A stretch of 45,490 bases of DNA, taken from contig JABMMN010000060.1 of assembly GCA_013205535.1 (NCBI GenBank), positions 1-45,490 of the forward strand, given 5' to 3'. Both the position numbers and the translations under genes were made by a program. Below are positions 20,316 to 28,555 of the stretch, piece by piece. Origin of the DNA: Candidatus Planktophila sp. (GTDB taxonomy: Bacteria; Actinomycetota; Actinomycetes; Nanopelagicales; Nanopelagicaceae). The notes below the pieces were generated by a model. That model worked only from the letters and a program-made list of their open reading frames with translations, did no database searches and had not been told where the DNA came from. Numbering within the stretch: the first letter of the stretch is position 1; each line of letters opens with the position of its first letter.

Positions 20316-21590
20316 ATGGTCACCGCGCTTGCTCCGATAGTAATCGCGCTCATGTCCTTGGCACTACGTCTAATCAATCTTTCACGGCCCAAGGGTTATG
20401 TCTTTGATGAGGTCTATTACGTTGATGGAGCTCGAGATTTTTTAAAATTTGGTGTCGAAGTATCGGCAGACCAACCAGAGTTCATCGTCCATCCTCCTGT
20501 TGGGAAATGGCTTATAGCACTCGGGATGCAGATCTTCGGAGACAATGAGTTTGGTTGGAGATTTGCGACTGCGATAGTTGGAACTCTTACTATCTTGCTC
20601 TTTGCTCGTTTTGTACACGTTCTCTTCTTTTCACCAGTTCTAACTGCAATGGGTGCAGCTTTGATGGCGATGGATGGAATGATGCTTGTACATTCACGGA
20701 CCGCTCTATTGGATCTCTTTCTGACTTTCTTCGTGTTACTTGCCGTATATTTTTGGCATCAAGAACTCCACTGGTATGCAGCCATCGCGATTGGTTTGGC
20801 GATGGGAACAAAGTGGAGTGCACTCTATTTCTTATTCGTTATCGGAACCATCTCGCTTTACCAAAGCTTTACCTCGCACTCTGGAAAGCAAATCATCAGA
20901 CCAACTCTCATTAGATTTACACAATATGGATTGCTCCCAGTCGCAATTTATATCTCTACATGGAGTGGATGGTTTGCGAGTGCACGTGGGTGGGATCGTC
21001 AATGGTCCTCAAATCCCTTTGCATCATGGTGGCACTATCACGCAGAGATGCTCGGCTTTCATACGGGCCTGACTGAGCAACACTCGTATCAAGCAAATCC
21101 TTGGAGTTGGTTGATCATGGCTCGGCCAACATCTTTCTTCTATGAATCACCTCAAGGGTGTGAGTCAAAGAACTGCGCACAAGAGGTCTTAGCTATCGGA
21201 ACTCCGATTCTCTGGTGGATAGGCACTATCGCCATCGCCATCGTGTTGGGCTTCTGGCTGCGCTCAGTGGCTTTAAAACGATTTGAATGCGTGCCCTCTA
21301 TCGTCATCCTGGGCATGAGTGCGGGGTATCTTCCATGGTTTTTCTTTCAGGAACGGACCGTTTTTACCTTCTACGCGGTCATCTTTGAGCCCTTCGTAAT
21401 TTTGGCGATTATCTACTGCGCAAAGCTTCTCCTGAATAGCTCTCTAGCACCGGGAACATCCATCAGTATCGTCGGTGGGCTCATAGTGCTTGTCTTTCTC
21501 AACTTCATTTACTTTTTGCCACTCTTTACCGGTGAAGTCATAGATTATTCAGAGTGGTTAAAGCGGATGTGGTTTAGCTCCTGGATTTAA
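20316..21590 (+). CDS. Dolichyl-phosphate-mannose-protein mannosyltransferase (PMT family)
   Basis: 'RLINLSRPKGYVFDEVYYVDGARDFL', 'HPPVGKWLIALG', multi-TM, C-terminal 'YLPWFFFQERTVFTFYAV'. Confidence 0.92.
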   Translation: MVTALAPIVIALMSLALRLINLSRPKGYVFDEVYYVDGARDFLKFGVEVSADQPEFIVHPPVGKWLIALGMQIFGDNEFGWRFATAIVGTLTILLFARFVHVLFFSPVLTAMGAALMAMDGMMLVHSRTALLDLFLTFFVLLAVYFWHQELHWYAAIAIGLAMGTKWSALYFLFVIGTISLYQSFTSHSGKQIIRPTLIRFTQYGLLPVAIYISTWSGWFASARGWDRQWSSNPFASWWHYHAEMLGFHTGLTEQHSYQANPWSWLIMARPTSFFYESPQGCESKNCAQEVLAIGTPILWWIGTIAIAIVLGFWLRSVALKRFECVPSIVILGMSAGYLPWFFFQERTVFTFYAVIFEPFVILAIIYCAKLLLNSSLAPGTSISIVGGLIVLVFLNFIYFLPLFTGEVIDYSEWLKRMWFSSWI

Positions 21591-22376
21591 TTACTCGTTA
21601 GATGCCCGTGATTTCTTTAGGCGCTCTACTGCCTCATCTGCAAGTTGTTGATCGAATATCTCATCTCGCGAAGGTGAGGCAGCGGCGAGTGCCTCACGTT
21701 CGAGCCGCTCTTGCTCATCACTCCATACACCCGGTGTTGTCAGATCAATGACTCGTTTCGAGACTATCGCCTTAGGTGCACTGACATATGTTGGTGCAGG
21801 AACATCTGCTGGTTGCCATGAATTGCGAACCGATGCACTTCCTTGAGGTAGGAGAACCACTCCTTTGAGTTCGCGCTCTGAGAGAGGAATCCAATGCTCC
21901 TGTGAACTCTTTGGAGTCACAACCTCAACGAGATTCGTGGCAGAGACCCCCGATGTCCGCCTGTGTAGCTGTTGGATACGACGGTGTTGGATACTGTCAG
22001 CGATAGTTTGACGTCGCACATTCGCTATATAAATGAGAATCCCTGTCGCAGGGATAAGGGCATATAAGAACGGCATAGATTTCATGAACCCACCTACAAG
22101 CGTTGTTGTGAGAGAAAAAGTTAGTAGAACAAATATGATCCGCCGGCGCATCAATAATTGGGCAATCTTGGCCTCGCGGTCTAAATCAATATGGAGGTGA
22201 GCGCTATCGTGATTTGCATTTGGTGTGGAATTAGCGACGACTGTCAGTGCAACTTTGAATCGCTCAACTGACTTGCCTGAGAACTCGTTGCGGTCATGAA
22301 TCCAGCGGGGTGCAAAGTATGCGACCCACATACCGATGATCGCAATATAGATAAGCCCAGACGTCATGATGGTCAA
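21591..22376 (-). CDS. SepX/GlpR-like divisome-associated membrane protein (Rv0996-type)
   Basis: N-terminal TM 'LIYIAIIGMWVAYFAPRWIHDRNEFSGKSVERF', two further TMs, adjacent to rimJ-like and moeA-like genes as in Rv0994-Rv0996. Confidence 0.7.
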   Translation of the reverse strand: MTIMTSGLIYIAIIGMWVAYFAPRWIHDRNEFSGKSVERFKVALTVVANSTPNANHDSAHLHIDLDREAKIAQLLMRRRIIFVLLTFSLTTTLVGGFMKSMPFLYALIPATGILIYIANVRRQTIADSIQHRRIQQLHRRTSGVSATNLVEVVTPKSSQEHWIPLSERELKGVVLLPQGSASVRNSWQPADVPAPTYVSAPKAIVSKRVIDLTTPGVWSDEQERLEREALAAASPSRDEIFDQQLADEAVERLKKSRASNE

Positions 22377-22415
22377 AGATAAGGCAGAACTGATTACTTT
22401 TGCGGGATTTAGGGG

Positions 22416-22988
22416 TTACTTGATAGAAGGATTTTCTTTGACGAAGCAGATGTGGTCGCGCCAATCTCCATTAATATGTAAATAGCGTGCGCGATCACCT
22501 TCAAATATATATCCCGCTTTCTCGGCAACTTTACGAGAGGCAATATTTTCGGGGCGAAGGTTAATCTCAAGGCGGTGTAGCAGCAGATGCGTGAATGCGA
22601 AGTTCGTCAAAAGCTCTACTGCCCTTGTTGTATAGCCTTTATTTGCAAAATTATGGTCGATCCAATATCCAATGTGGCCTCCCCGCAGCGCCCCATAAAT
22701 CACGCCGCCGAGGGAGATCTGCCCTATGAGATTGCCACCTTGCCAGATTGCAAATGAGAAGGATCGCCCACGCCGTGCCTCGCTATTAAGGCTCCGAACC
22801 ATCTCAAAATATGAGGGAAGTGCCTGCTTGTCCGCTCTTGCATTGAGGGTTGGGACTGTGGCCTCCCATGGCGCCAACCATGCGCGATTTTCTGCACGCA
22901 GCGAGTTCCATCGCCAGCGATCTCGAAACCTTAGGGGCCGAAGAGAGATCGACTCCCCTGGAACAACTACGGGCCAACGCTGATTCAT
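22416..22988 (-). CDS. GNAT N-acetyltransferase, RimJ/RimL type
   Basis: 'ISLRPLRFRDRWRWNSLRAENRAWLAPWEAT', 'IGYWIDHNFANKGYTTRAVELLTNFAFTHLLLHRLEINLRPENIASRKVAEKAGY'. Confidence 0.92.
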   Translation of the reverse strand: MNQRWPVVVPGESISLRPLRFRDRWRWNSLRAENRAWLAPWEATVPTLNARADKQALPSYFEMVRSLNSEARRGRSFSFAIWQGGNLIGQISLGGVIYGALRGGHIGYWIDHNFANKGYTTRAVELLTNFAFTHLLLHRLEINLRPENIASRKVAEKAGYIFEGDRARYLHINGDWRDHICFVKENPSIK

Positions 22989-22995
22989 GGCCTAA

Positions 22996-23907
22996 TTAAA
23001 TATATCTACGTTCAAGTATCACTGCAGTGACTGTATCCCCGGCCGAAAGATGTGTTTCTTGTTCGGCTACTGCTATAAAAGCAGTAGCGTCAGAGAGCGT
23101 TGAAATCTCCTCTTGATTCTCAAGTGGCATGACTGATTGTGCATCCTCTGAAAGAGTTGCACGAATATATGAGCGCACTCCCGAGGCAGACTCAATGGCT
23201 TTTTCAAGTTTTGCACTCACTGATGGACGATGAATGGTTGCCGCACCAAGCATCGTCCGAATCATTGGACGGACAAAGAGTTCAAATGAGATGTATGCCG
23301 CTATTGGATCACCCGGAAGTGTTATCACTGGAACCTTATCTGGGCCGATCTGACCAAAGTTATGACGACCACTCATCTCGATCGCCAACTCGACCGTTGT
23401 AATCTCACCAATTCTCGAGAGCGTGCGGGTGATCAGATCAAATGAGTCATCTTGACGCTCACCACTGATAATAATTAAATCAGCACGGACTAGTTGATCC
23501 TCAATAACACTCTGAAGTTCATCCTCATCATCTGGAATCGAATGGACGCGATATGCAACTGCACCTACTTCGCGCACGGCAGTTGTTAGGAGCCACGAGT
23601 TTGTTTCATACTCCTCTTGACCTGTGAGCGTTGTACCTGGCTCAACAAGATCCGGGCCGGCTGAGAGGACAACCACTCGAGGATGAGGGCGAGTGGGCAA
23701 GTGATCTCTTCCGATTGATGCGGCTAGCCCGATCTGGGTCGAGCGAATTCGACTACCCGCGCGCATGACAAGGCGCTCCCCTGCGTAAATATCCTCTGAG
23801 AGCGTGGCCCCATGTGCATCCAGAAGTGGCATTTCAAAAGAGTCAAGAGGTTTGCAGATTGCAAGTAGAGAGGTGAGAAAAGCATCTACTCGCCTGTGCT
23901 CTGCCAT
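22996..23907 (-). CDS. Degenerate MoeA/gephyrin-like (Glp-like) protein lacking subdomain II
   Basis: MoeA N-terminal helix 'VDAFLTSLLAICKPLDSFEMPLLDAHGATLSEDI', central domain 'RPHPRVVVLSAGPDLVEPGTTLTG', 'LPGDPIAAYISFELFVRP'; no MDGYA or GGVS motifs. Likely start MAEHRR at 23907. Confidence 0.8.
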   Translation of the reverse strand: MAEHRRVDAFLTSLLAICKPLDSFEMPLLDAHGATLSEDIYAGERLVMRAGSRIRSTQIGLAASIGRDHLPTRPHPRVVVLSAGPDLVEPGTTLTGQEEYETNSWLLTTAVREVGAVAYRVHSIPDDEDELQSVIEDQLVRADLIIISGERQDDSFDLITRTLSRIGEITTVELAIEMSGRHNFGQIGPDKVPVITLPGDPIAAYISFELFVRPMIRTMLGAATIHRPSVSAKLEKAIESASGVRSYIRATLSEDAQSVMPLENQEEISTLSDATAFIAVAEQETHLSAGDTVTAVILERRYI

Positions 23908-23975
23908 AATCACACCATACTTGTTGGGCAGTGGATTCGCTGGGATTTGGCCCACAAATGACTGGGAGAAAAGAG

Positions 23976-24524
23976 ATGAATCAGAACACAGTTAAGAAAG
24001 CGCTCCGTGAACGCTTACGTCGTGAACGTAGCCAGAGATTTATCCCATCGAACTTCAATCTTATTTTAAAATCACCTGAGTTAGTCGCGGCATCGACCGT
24101 TGCCTCTTACTTCTCATATGGAGTTGAGCCAAGTACGACAGATATCAATCAGGCATTGCTACGAGATGGAAAACGTTTGTTACTGCCGCGAGTAGATGGT
24201 GAACTCCTTGATTGGATTGAGTGGGGTGGCGATGAAAGCCAACTCACGATCACTCAGAATCTCTCAGAGCCGATTGGGAATCCAGTCTCTGATCTAGACA
24301 GTATCGATGTGATCATTGTTCCTGCCCTACACATCGATCAGAACGGCTACCGACTTGGACAGGGAGGTGGCTTCTATGATCGTGCTCTTGCTCATCTCCC
24401 AGGATGGAAAATCGGACTGGTCTATGCAGGAGAGCTTTCAACTACGGATCTTCCACGAGAGCCACATGACATCGCCTTGGATGCAGCAGCAACGCCATCA
24501 GTTCTTGTACGTTTTAAATCCTAA
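23976..24524 (+). CDS. 5-formyltetrahydrofolate cyclo-ligase
   Basis: 'KALRERLRRERSQRF', 'LDSIDVIIVPALHIDQNGYRLGQGGGFYDRALAHLPGWKIGLVY'; likely start MNQNTVKK at 23976. Confidence 0.92.
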   Translation: MNQNTVKKALRERLRRERSQRFIPSNFNLILKSPELVAASTVASYFSYGVEPSTTDINQALLRDGKRLLLPRVDGELLDWIEWGGDESQLTITQNLSEPIGNPVSDLDSIDVIIVPALHIDQNGYRLGQGGGFYDRALAHLPGWKIGLVYAGELSTTDLPREPHDIALDAAATPSVLVRFKS

Positions 24525-25666
24525 AAATGTGGAAGGTTTCGCGCCATGACGATACGTTGAATCTGATTTGTGCCCTCATATATCTGAGTTAGTTTTGCAT
24601 CTCTCATCATCCGCTCCACAGGATAATCCGATACATACCCATATCCACCTAGGACCTGAATCGCATCTTGAGTGACTCTCATCGCCATATCACTAGTGAA
24701 GCATTTACTTGCCGCCGAGAAGAAGCGCAGGTCCTTCGCATTGTTCTCACTCTTTACTGCGGCGGCATAGGTAAGTTGGCGTGCAGCCTCGATATTCATG
24801 GCCATTTCAGCCAACATAAACTGAACGGCTTGAAAATCAAATATCTCCTTACCAAACTGCTTACGCTCATGTGAATATTTAGTTGCAACATCGAGAGCTC
24901 CTTGGGCAAGACCCAAGGCCTGTGCAGCGATTGTGATTCGTGTGTGATCTAAAGTGTTCATTGCAAGGGCAAAACCTGCACCGATTTCGCTGATTCTGCG
25001 ATCATCAGCAAGTTTCACATTATCAAAGTAGACCTCACGAGTCGGAGAGCCTCGAAAGCCCATCTTCTTCTCAGGTGCCCCAAAAGAGATTCCAGGATCG
25101 GATTTCTCTACAACAAAGGCCGTAATTCCCTTGGAGCCAAGGGATGCATCACCCTGTGCGACAACCGTGTAGAACTCAGAGACACCGGCGTTAGAGATCC
25201 ACTTCTTACTTCCATTCAATATCCAACCATCACCATCGCGCTCGACCTTTGTGCGTAGCGCAGATGCATCTGAGCCCGCCTCAGATTCAGAGAGACAATA
25301 AGAGAAGCCTTTTCCCGCGACTAACTGTGATAACCAGCGTTGCTTCTGCTCTTCATTCCCACCCAGTATGAGAGGAAGTGAGCCAAGTTTGTTTACTGCA
25401 GGTATCAGTGATGATGCTCCGCAGGCCCGTGCAACTTCCTCGATAATAATCACAGTTGCTAAGGCATCGGCGCCATCCCCACCATATTGCGTTGGAACAT
25501 GCGCTGCGCTCAGACCAGCTTTCTGTAATGCATCGGCCGCCTCTTGCGGATATCGGTGATCCGCATCGACAGATTGGGCAAAGGGGGCTATCTCTTTATC
25601 TGAAAGCGCACGCACGCTAGAGCGCAGATCTTTGTACTCACGCGACAGGTCGAATAGATTCTCCAT
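24521..25666 (-). CDS. Acyl-CoA dehydrogenase
   Basis: 'YCLSESEAGSDASALRTKV', 'WISNAGVSEFYTVVAQ', 'IQVLGGYGYVSDYPVERMMRDAKLTQIYEGTNQIQRIVMAR'. Confidence 0.95.
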   Translation of the reverse strand: MENLFDLSREYKDLRSSVRALSDKEIAPFAQSVDADHRYPQEAADALQKAGLSAAHVPTQYGGDGADALATVIIIEEVARACGASSLIPAVNKLGSLPLILGGNEEQKQRWLSQLVAGKGFSYCLSESEAGSDASALRTKVERDGDGWILNGSKKWISNAGVSEFYTVVAQGDASLGSKGITAFVVEKSDPGISFGAPEKKMGFRGSPTREVYFDNVKLADDRRISEIGAGFALAMNTLDHTRITIAAQALGLAQGALDVATKYSHERKQFGKEIFDFQAVQFMLAEMAMNIEAARQLTYAAAVKSENNAKDLRFFSAASKCFTSDMAMRVTQDAIQVLGGYGYVSDYPVERMMRDAKLTQIYEGTNQIQRIVMARNLPHF

Positions 25667-27513
25667 TAGGGCTCCTTTCTATCGCGTTTATCTAACTCCT
25701 GCAAATAGAGATTATATTGCGCAAGATCATCAGGCATCCCCATGGCAGCGGCTCTGGCAGCGTTGCGATCTATTCGTCGTGCTTCACGAGAATCATCTTT
25801 TACCCAACTGATGAAAGTCACCACTAAGGCCAAGAGGATTGGGATCTCGCCCATCGCCCAGCCCACTGAACCACCTAAGCGCTGATCAGCCAAGAAATCA
25901 TTGAGCCATGGTGTCTTAAGTGATGCGAAATATCCCTTATCAATCAAGGTAGTTGATGACATCAAAGCTACCGAGAAAAATGCATGGATGCTCATAGCTG
26001 CAAGCACAATTACGATCCGGACTAAATGTGGGATGCGTCGCGGATTTGGATCGATACCGAGAACAACATGGAAGAAAAGGACTCCTGTCAGAATAAAGTG
26101 GATGTTCATGAGCAGATGTCCCTCATGACTTTGCATCATCGATCCGAATAGATCCGTGAAATACAGGACAAACAGAGAGCCATCAAAGAGTGCAAGAGCG
26201 GTGATCGGATTGGTAAATATGACTGCCAACTTAGAGTGCAATGCAGTCAAAAGTGTTCCCCGCACACCGCGCTCACTTGATTGACGAGCCTGCGGCAGTG
26301 TTCGCAGGGCGAGTGTGATGGGTGCCCCAAGTACGATCCCAATCGGTGCGATCATTCCAAGAACCATGTGCGCAATCATGTGATAAGAGAAAGAAAACTG
26401 TGCATATAAACCCAGACCACCACTTGTCGCAAAATCGATCGCGCTTACTCCTAAAGCAAAAGCAATAGTTCTACCAACTGGCCACTTGTCACCTCTGCGG
26501 GTAAGGACCACTACACCCTTTACGTATAGCGCCACTGCGATGATCAAAAGACCAATCATTAATCCATCAGGCTCGTAGCCAAAAATGATCCGGGCAAATG
26601 TTGGCTCAGCGGGAGTGGATATACCTGAGATCGCAATTTGCGGATCGAACTCGGAGGCACCCACACGCTCTGGTGGATGATGTGTTGAGAGCCATGCACC
26701 CATCGCAACGGTGAAGGCCATGATCAGGGCCTCAATGAATATCAGGCGCGTTAAAATCGGCCAGCCAATCCGATCCCGATTAGCGAGGTTTCTTCGCTGG
26801 AGATAACTGATTGTGAGTAAGACGAGTACGAGGGCGATCTTTGCCATGACGATGTATGCATATGTACTCGACCAGGCCTCTTTGAAATTCAAACGTGTTA
26901 ATGCATTCACGCTACCGCTTGCGACAACGGCGATTGCCGCCCAAAGTGCTAGCTGGCTAAAGCGTGGAACCGCGATTGGACGATCCGCAGGATTCAACAC
27001 AGTAAGAGCGAAGATGCCGCCCACCCACAGAGAGAGTGCAACGACATGTATAACCAGAGAGCCGATCGCTAATCCATGAGAGCCACTCGATTGCGCATGG
27101 CTCTGGAAGACCGGCGCCACCAATCCAAGGAGAGAGAGAGCCATCACGAGCACCGTTGAGAGAATCTTTTTGATACGAAAGGCGAGGGCGGCGACGAGCA
27201 AGGCTACAAGAGTCTGAAAGAAGAGATACTGACCTAAAGTGACCTGCGTGATGAATGATCGCAGAGTCGTTGCATCAAAAGCATCAGATATAGGTTTTTC
27301 TAAGAGCTCTGCAACGGCTGAAACAATGGTGCCAAAGGCTCCTAGTGACCATGCCAGTGCAGATGCCCACAATAAGCGCCGTAGTTTCTGAGCCTGAGTC
27401 GAGAGTCTGCCCTCTGAATCTAAAAGTAAGAAAGCCATCGTGAGGAGAGTCCCGATAGTTGAAAAACTTGCGATGAGCGAAAGATATTTAGAGAAAAGCT
27501 CGAGCGCGATCAT
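25666..27513 (-). CDS. CopD domain / cytochrome c oxidase assembly factor CtaG fusion membrane protein
   Basis: N-terminal CopD-like region 'VIHVVALSLWVGGIFALTVL'; C-terminal CtaG region 'FSYHMIAHMVLGMIAPIGIVLGAPITLALRTLP' and 'GHLLMNIHFILTGVLFFHVVLGIDP'. Confidence 0.88.
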   Translation of the reverse strand: MIALELFSKYLSLIASFSTIGTLLTMAFLLLDSEGRLSTQAQKLRRLLWASALAWSLGAFGTIVSAVAELLEKPISDAFDATTLRSFITQVTLGQYLFFQTLVALLVAALAFRIKKILSTVLVMALSLLGLVAPVFQSHAQSSGSHGLAIGSLVIHVVALSLWVGGIFALTVLNPADRPIAVPRFSQLALWAAIAVVASGSVNALTRLNFKEAWSSTYAYIVMAKIALVLVLLTISYLQRRNLANRDRIGWPILTRLIFIEALIMAFTVAMGAWLSTHHPPERVGASEFDPQIAISGISTPAEPTFARIIFGYEPDGLMIGLLIIAVALYVKGVVVLTRRGDKWPVGRTIAFALGVSAIDFATSGGLGLYAQFSFSYHMIAHMVLGMIAPIGIVLGAPITLALRTLPQARQSSERGVRGTLLTALHSKLAVIFTNPITALALFDGSLFVLYFTDLFGSMMQSHEGHLLMNIHFILTGVLFFHVVLGIDPNPRRIPHLVRIVIVLAAMSIHAFFSVALMSSTTLIDKGYFASLKTPWLNDFLADQRLGGSVGWAMGEIPILLALVVTFISWVKDDSREARRIDRNAARAAAMGMPDDLAQYNLYLQELDKRDRKEP

Positions 27514-28031
27514 CGATCCCTGAATAGCTTACGTGCATAGAGTGATAGCCCAACTAAAACAAAGAAGGCGGTTATCAAAAGTGCAATAATGAAAATATTT
27601 GTTCCCCAACTACTACTGGCGGGATTTTCTGGCACCGTTGGTATCGGAGTTGGCTCTGAAGGCGTGATCACACTTGGTGCTGAAAAGTTGAATGTAAATG
27701 ATCCCTGTAATGGTGCCTCACCCTCCGAGAAGAGGGTGTATGAGACTCGATAGATTCCAGATTCGGTGAGTGGTTTTAATCCAATCGAGGCGCTTGCACC
27801 ATTTACTGCAATCGTCCCGTCATCGACGCGGATTCCAGATGGATCGGTAACCATCATCTCGTTTGCATCCTCTATGAGAGGGATTTGGGTCGTGAGAGTT
27901 ACCGAGCTCGGTGGGATGGTAAGAGAGGAACCACTGATCGGAGAGGTGGTAATCAAGGAGTTGCTGGCGGCACTGCTCATTCCCACATAGGCAAGAGTGA
28001 TGAGCAACACCACTAGAGCCTTCAGTTTCAA
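27510..28031 (-). CDS. CopC-domain protein with signal peptide and C-terminal TM anchor
   Basis: 'LITTSPISGSSLTIPPSSVTLTTQIPL', 'YRVSYTLFSEGEAPLQGSFTFNF', C-terminal TM; operon with CopD/CtaG. Confidence 0.8.
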   Translation of the reverse strand: MKLKALVVLLITLAYVGMSSAASNSLITTSPISGSSLTIPPSSVTLTTQIPLIEDANEMMVTDPSGIRVDDGTIAVNGASASIGLKPLTESGIYRVSYTLFSEGEAPLQGSFTFNFSAPSVITPSEPTPIPTVPENPASSSWGTNIFIIALLITAFFVLVGLSLYARKLFRDR

Positions 28032-28134
28032 CTTAGCCCCTCTGTTTTCTCATCTGGATTCGACCCTATCGTGCCACTTCTTTAGACTTGGCATCTACCC
28101 CAAATAGGGCTTATCACCAAGATTCGGAGCCGGT

Positions 28135-28407
28135 ATGCCTACCTATCAATACGCATGTACCGCCTGCTCTCACGAGTTCGAGGCGATTCAATCCTTCTCC
28201 GATGACTCCCTGACGATTTGTCCCGCATGCTCTGGTGAGATTCGAAAGATCTACTCTGCCGTAGGTGTTGTCTTCAAAGGCTCTGGTTTTTATAAAACCG
28301 ACTCGGTTGCAAAGAAAACAACTGGGGAAAGTACAACCCCTGCGCCGGCTACCCCGGTTACCCCAGCTGCTGCCGCTCCTGCAACAGCGGCACCAAAGGC
28401 GGATTAA
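28135..28407 (+). CDS. FmdB-family zinc-ribbon protein (Ruc/Rv0991c-like)
   Basis: 'MPTYQYACTACSHEFEAIQSFSDDSLTICPACSGEIRKIYSAVGVVFKGSGFYKTD' with two CxxC and a Pro/Ala-rich tail. Confidence 0.92.
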   Translation: MPTYQYACTACSHEFEAIQSFSDDSLTICPACSGEIRKIYSAVGVVFKGSGFYKTDSVAKKTTGESTTPAPATPVTPAAAAPATAAPKAD

Positions 28408-28520
28408 TTCTCGTGGTGCGGTGGTTTATCTGAAGCAATTTCCTCATCGCGTTGGGCAGAATCTGCTCCGGCCTGCGGATCAATCTCATCGGAAGTCACT
28501 TTAGGAAATAGCTCGCTCAT
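28404..28520 (-). CDS. Small acidic ORF, 38 aa (MSELFPKVTSDEIDPQAGADSAQRDEEIASDKPPHHEN), below ORF-track cutoff
   Basis: ATG at 28520 (minus) to TAA at 28404-28406; occupies most of the fmdB-MMPL gap and abuts the fmdB stop codon; no strong SD seen. Confidence 0.4.
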   Translation of the reverse strand: MSELFPKVTSDEIDPQAGADSAQRDEEIASDKPPHHEN

Positions 28521-28555
28521 GTATAACAGTCTAGATGTAGAAACAGGAGTCAGGT

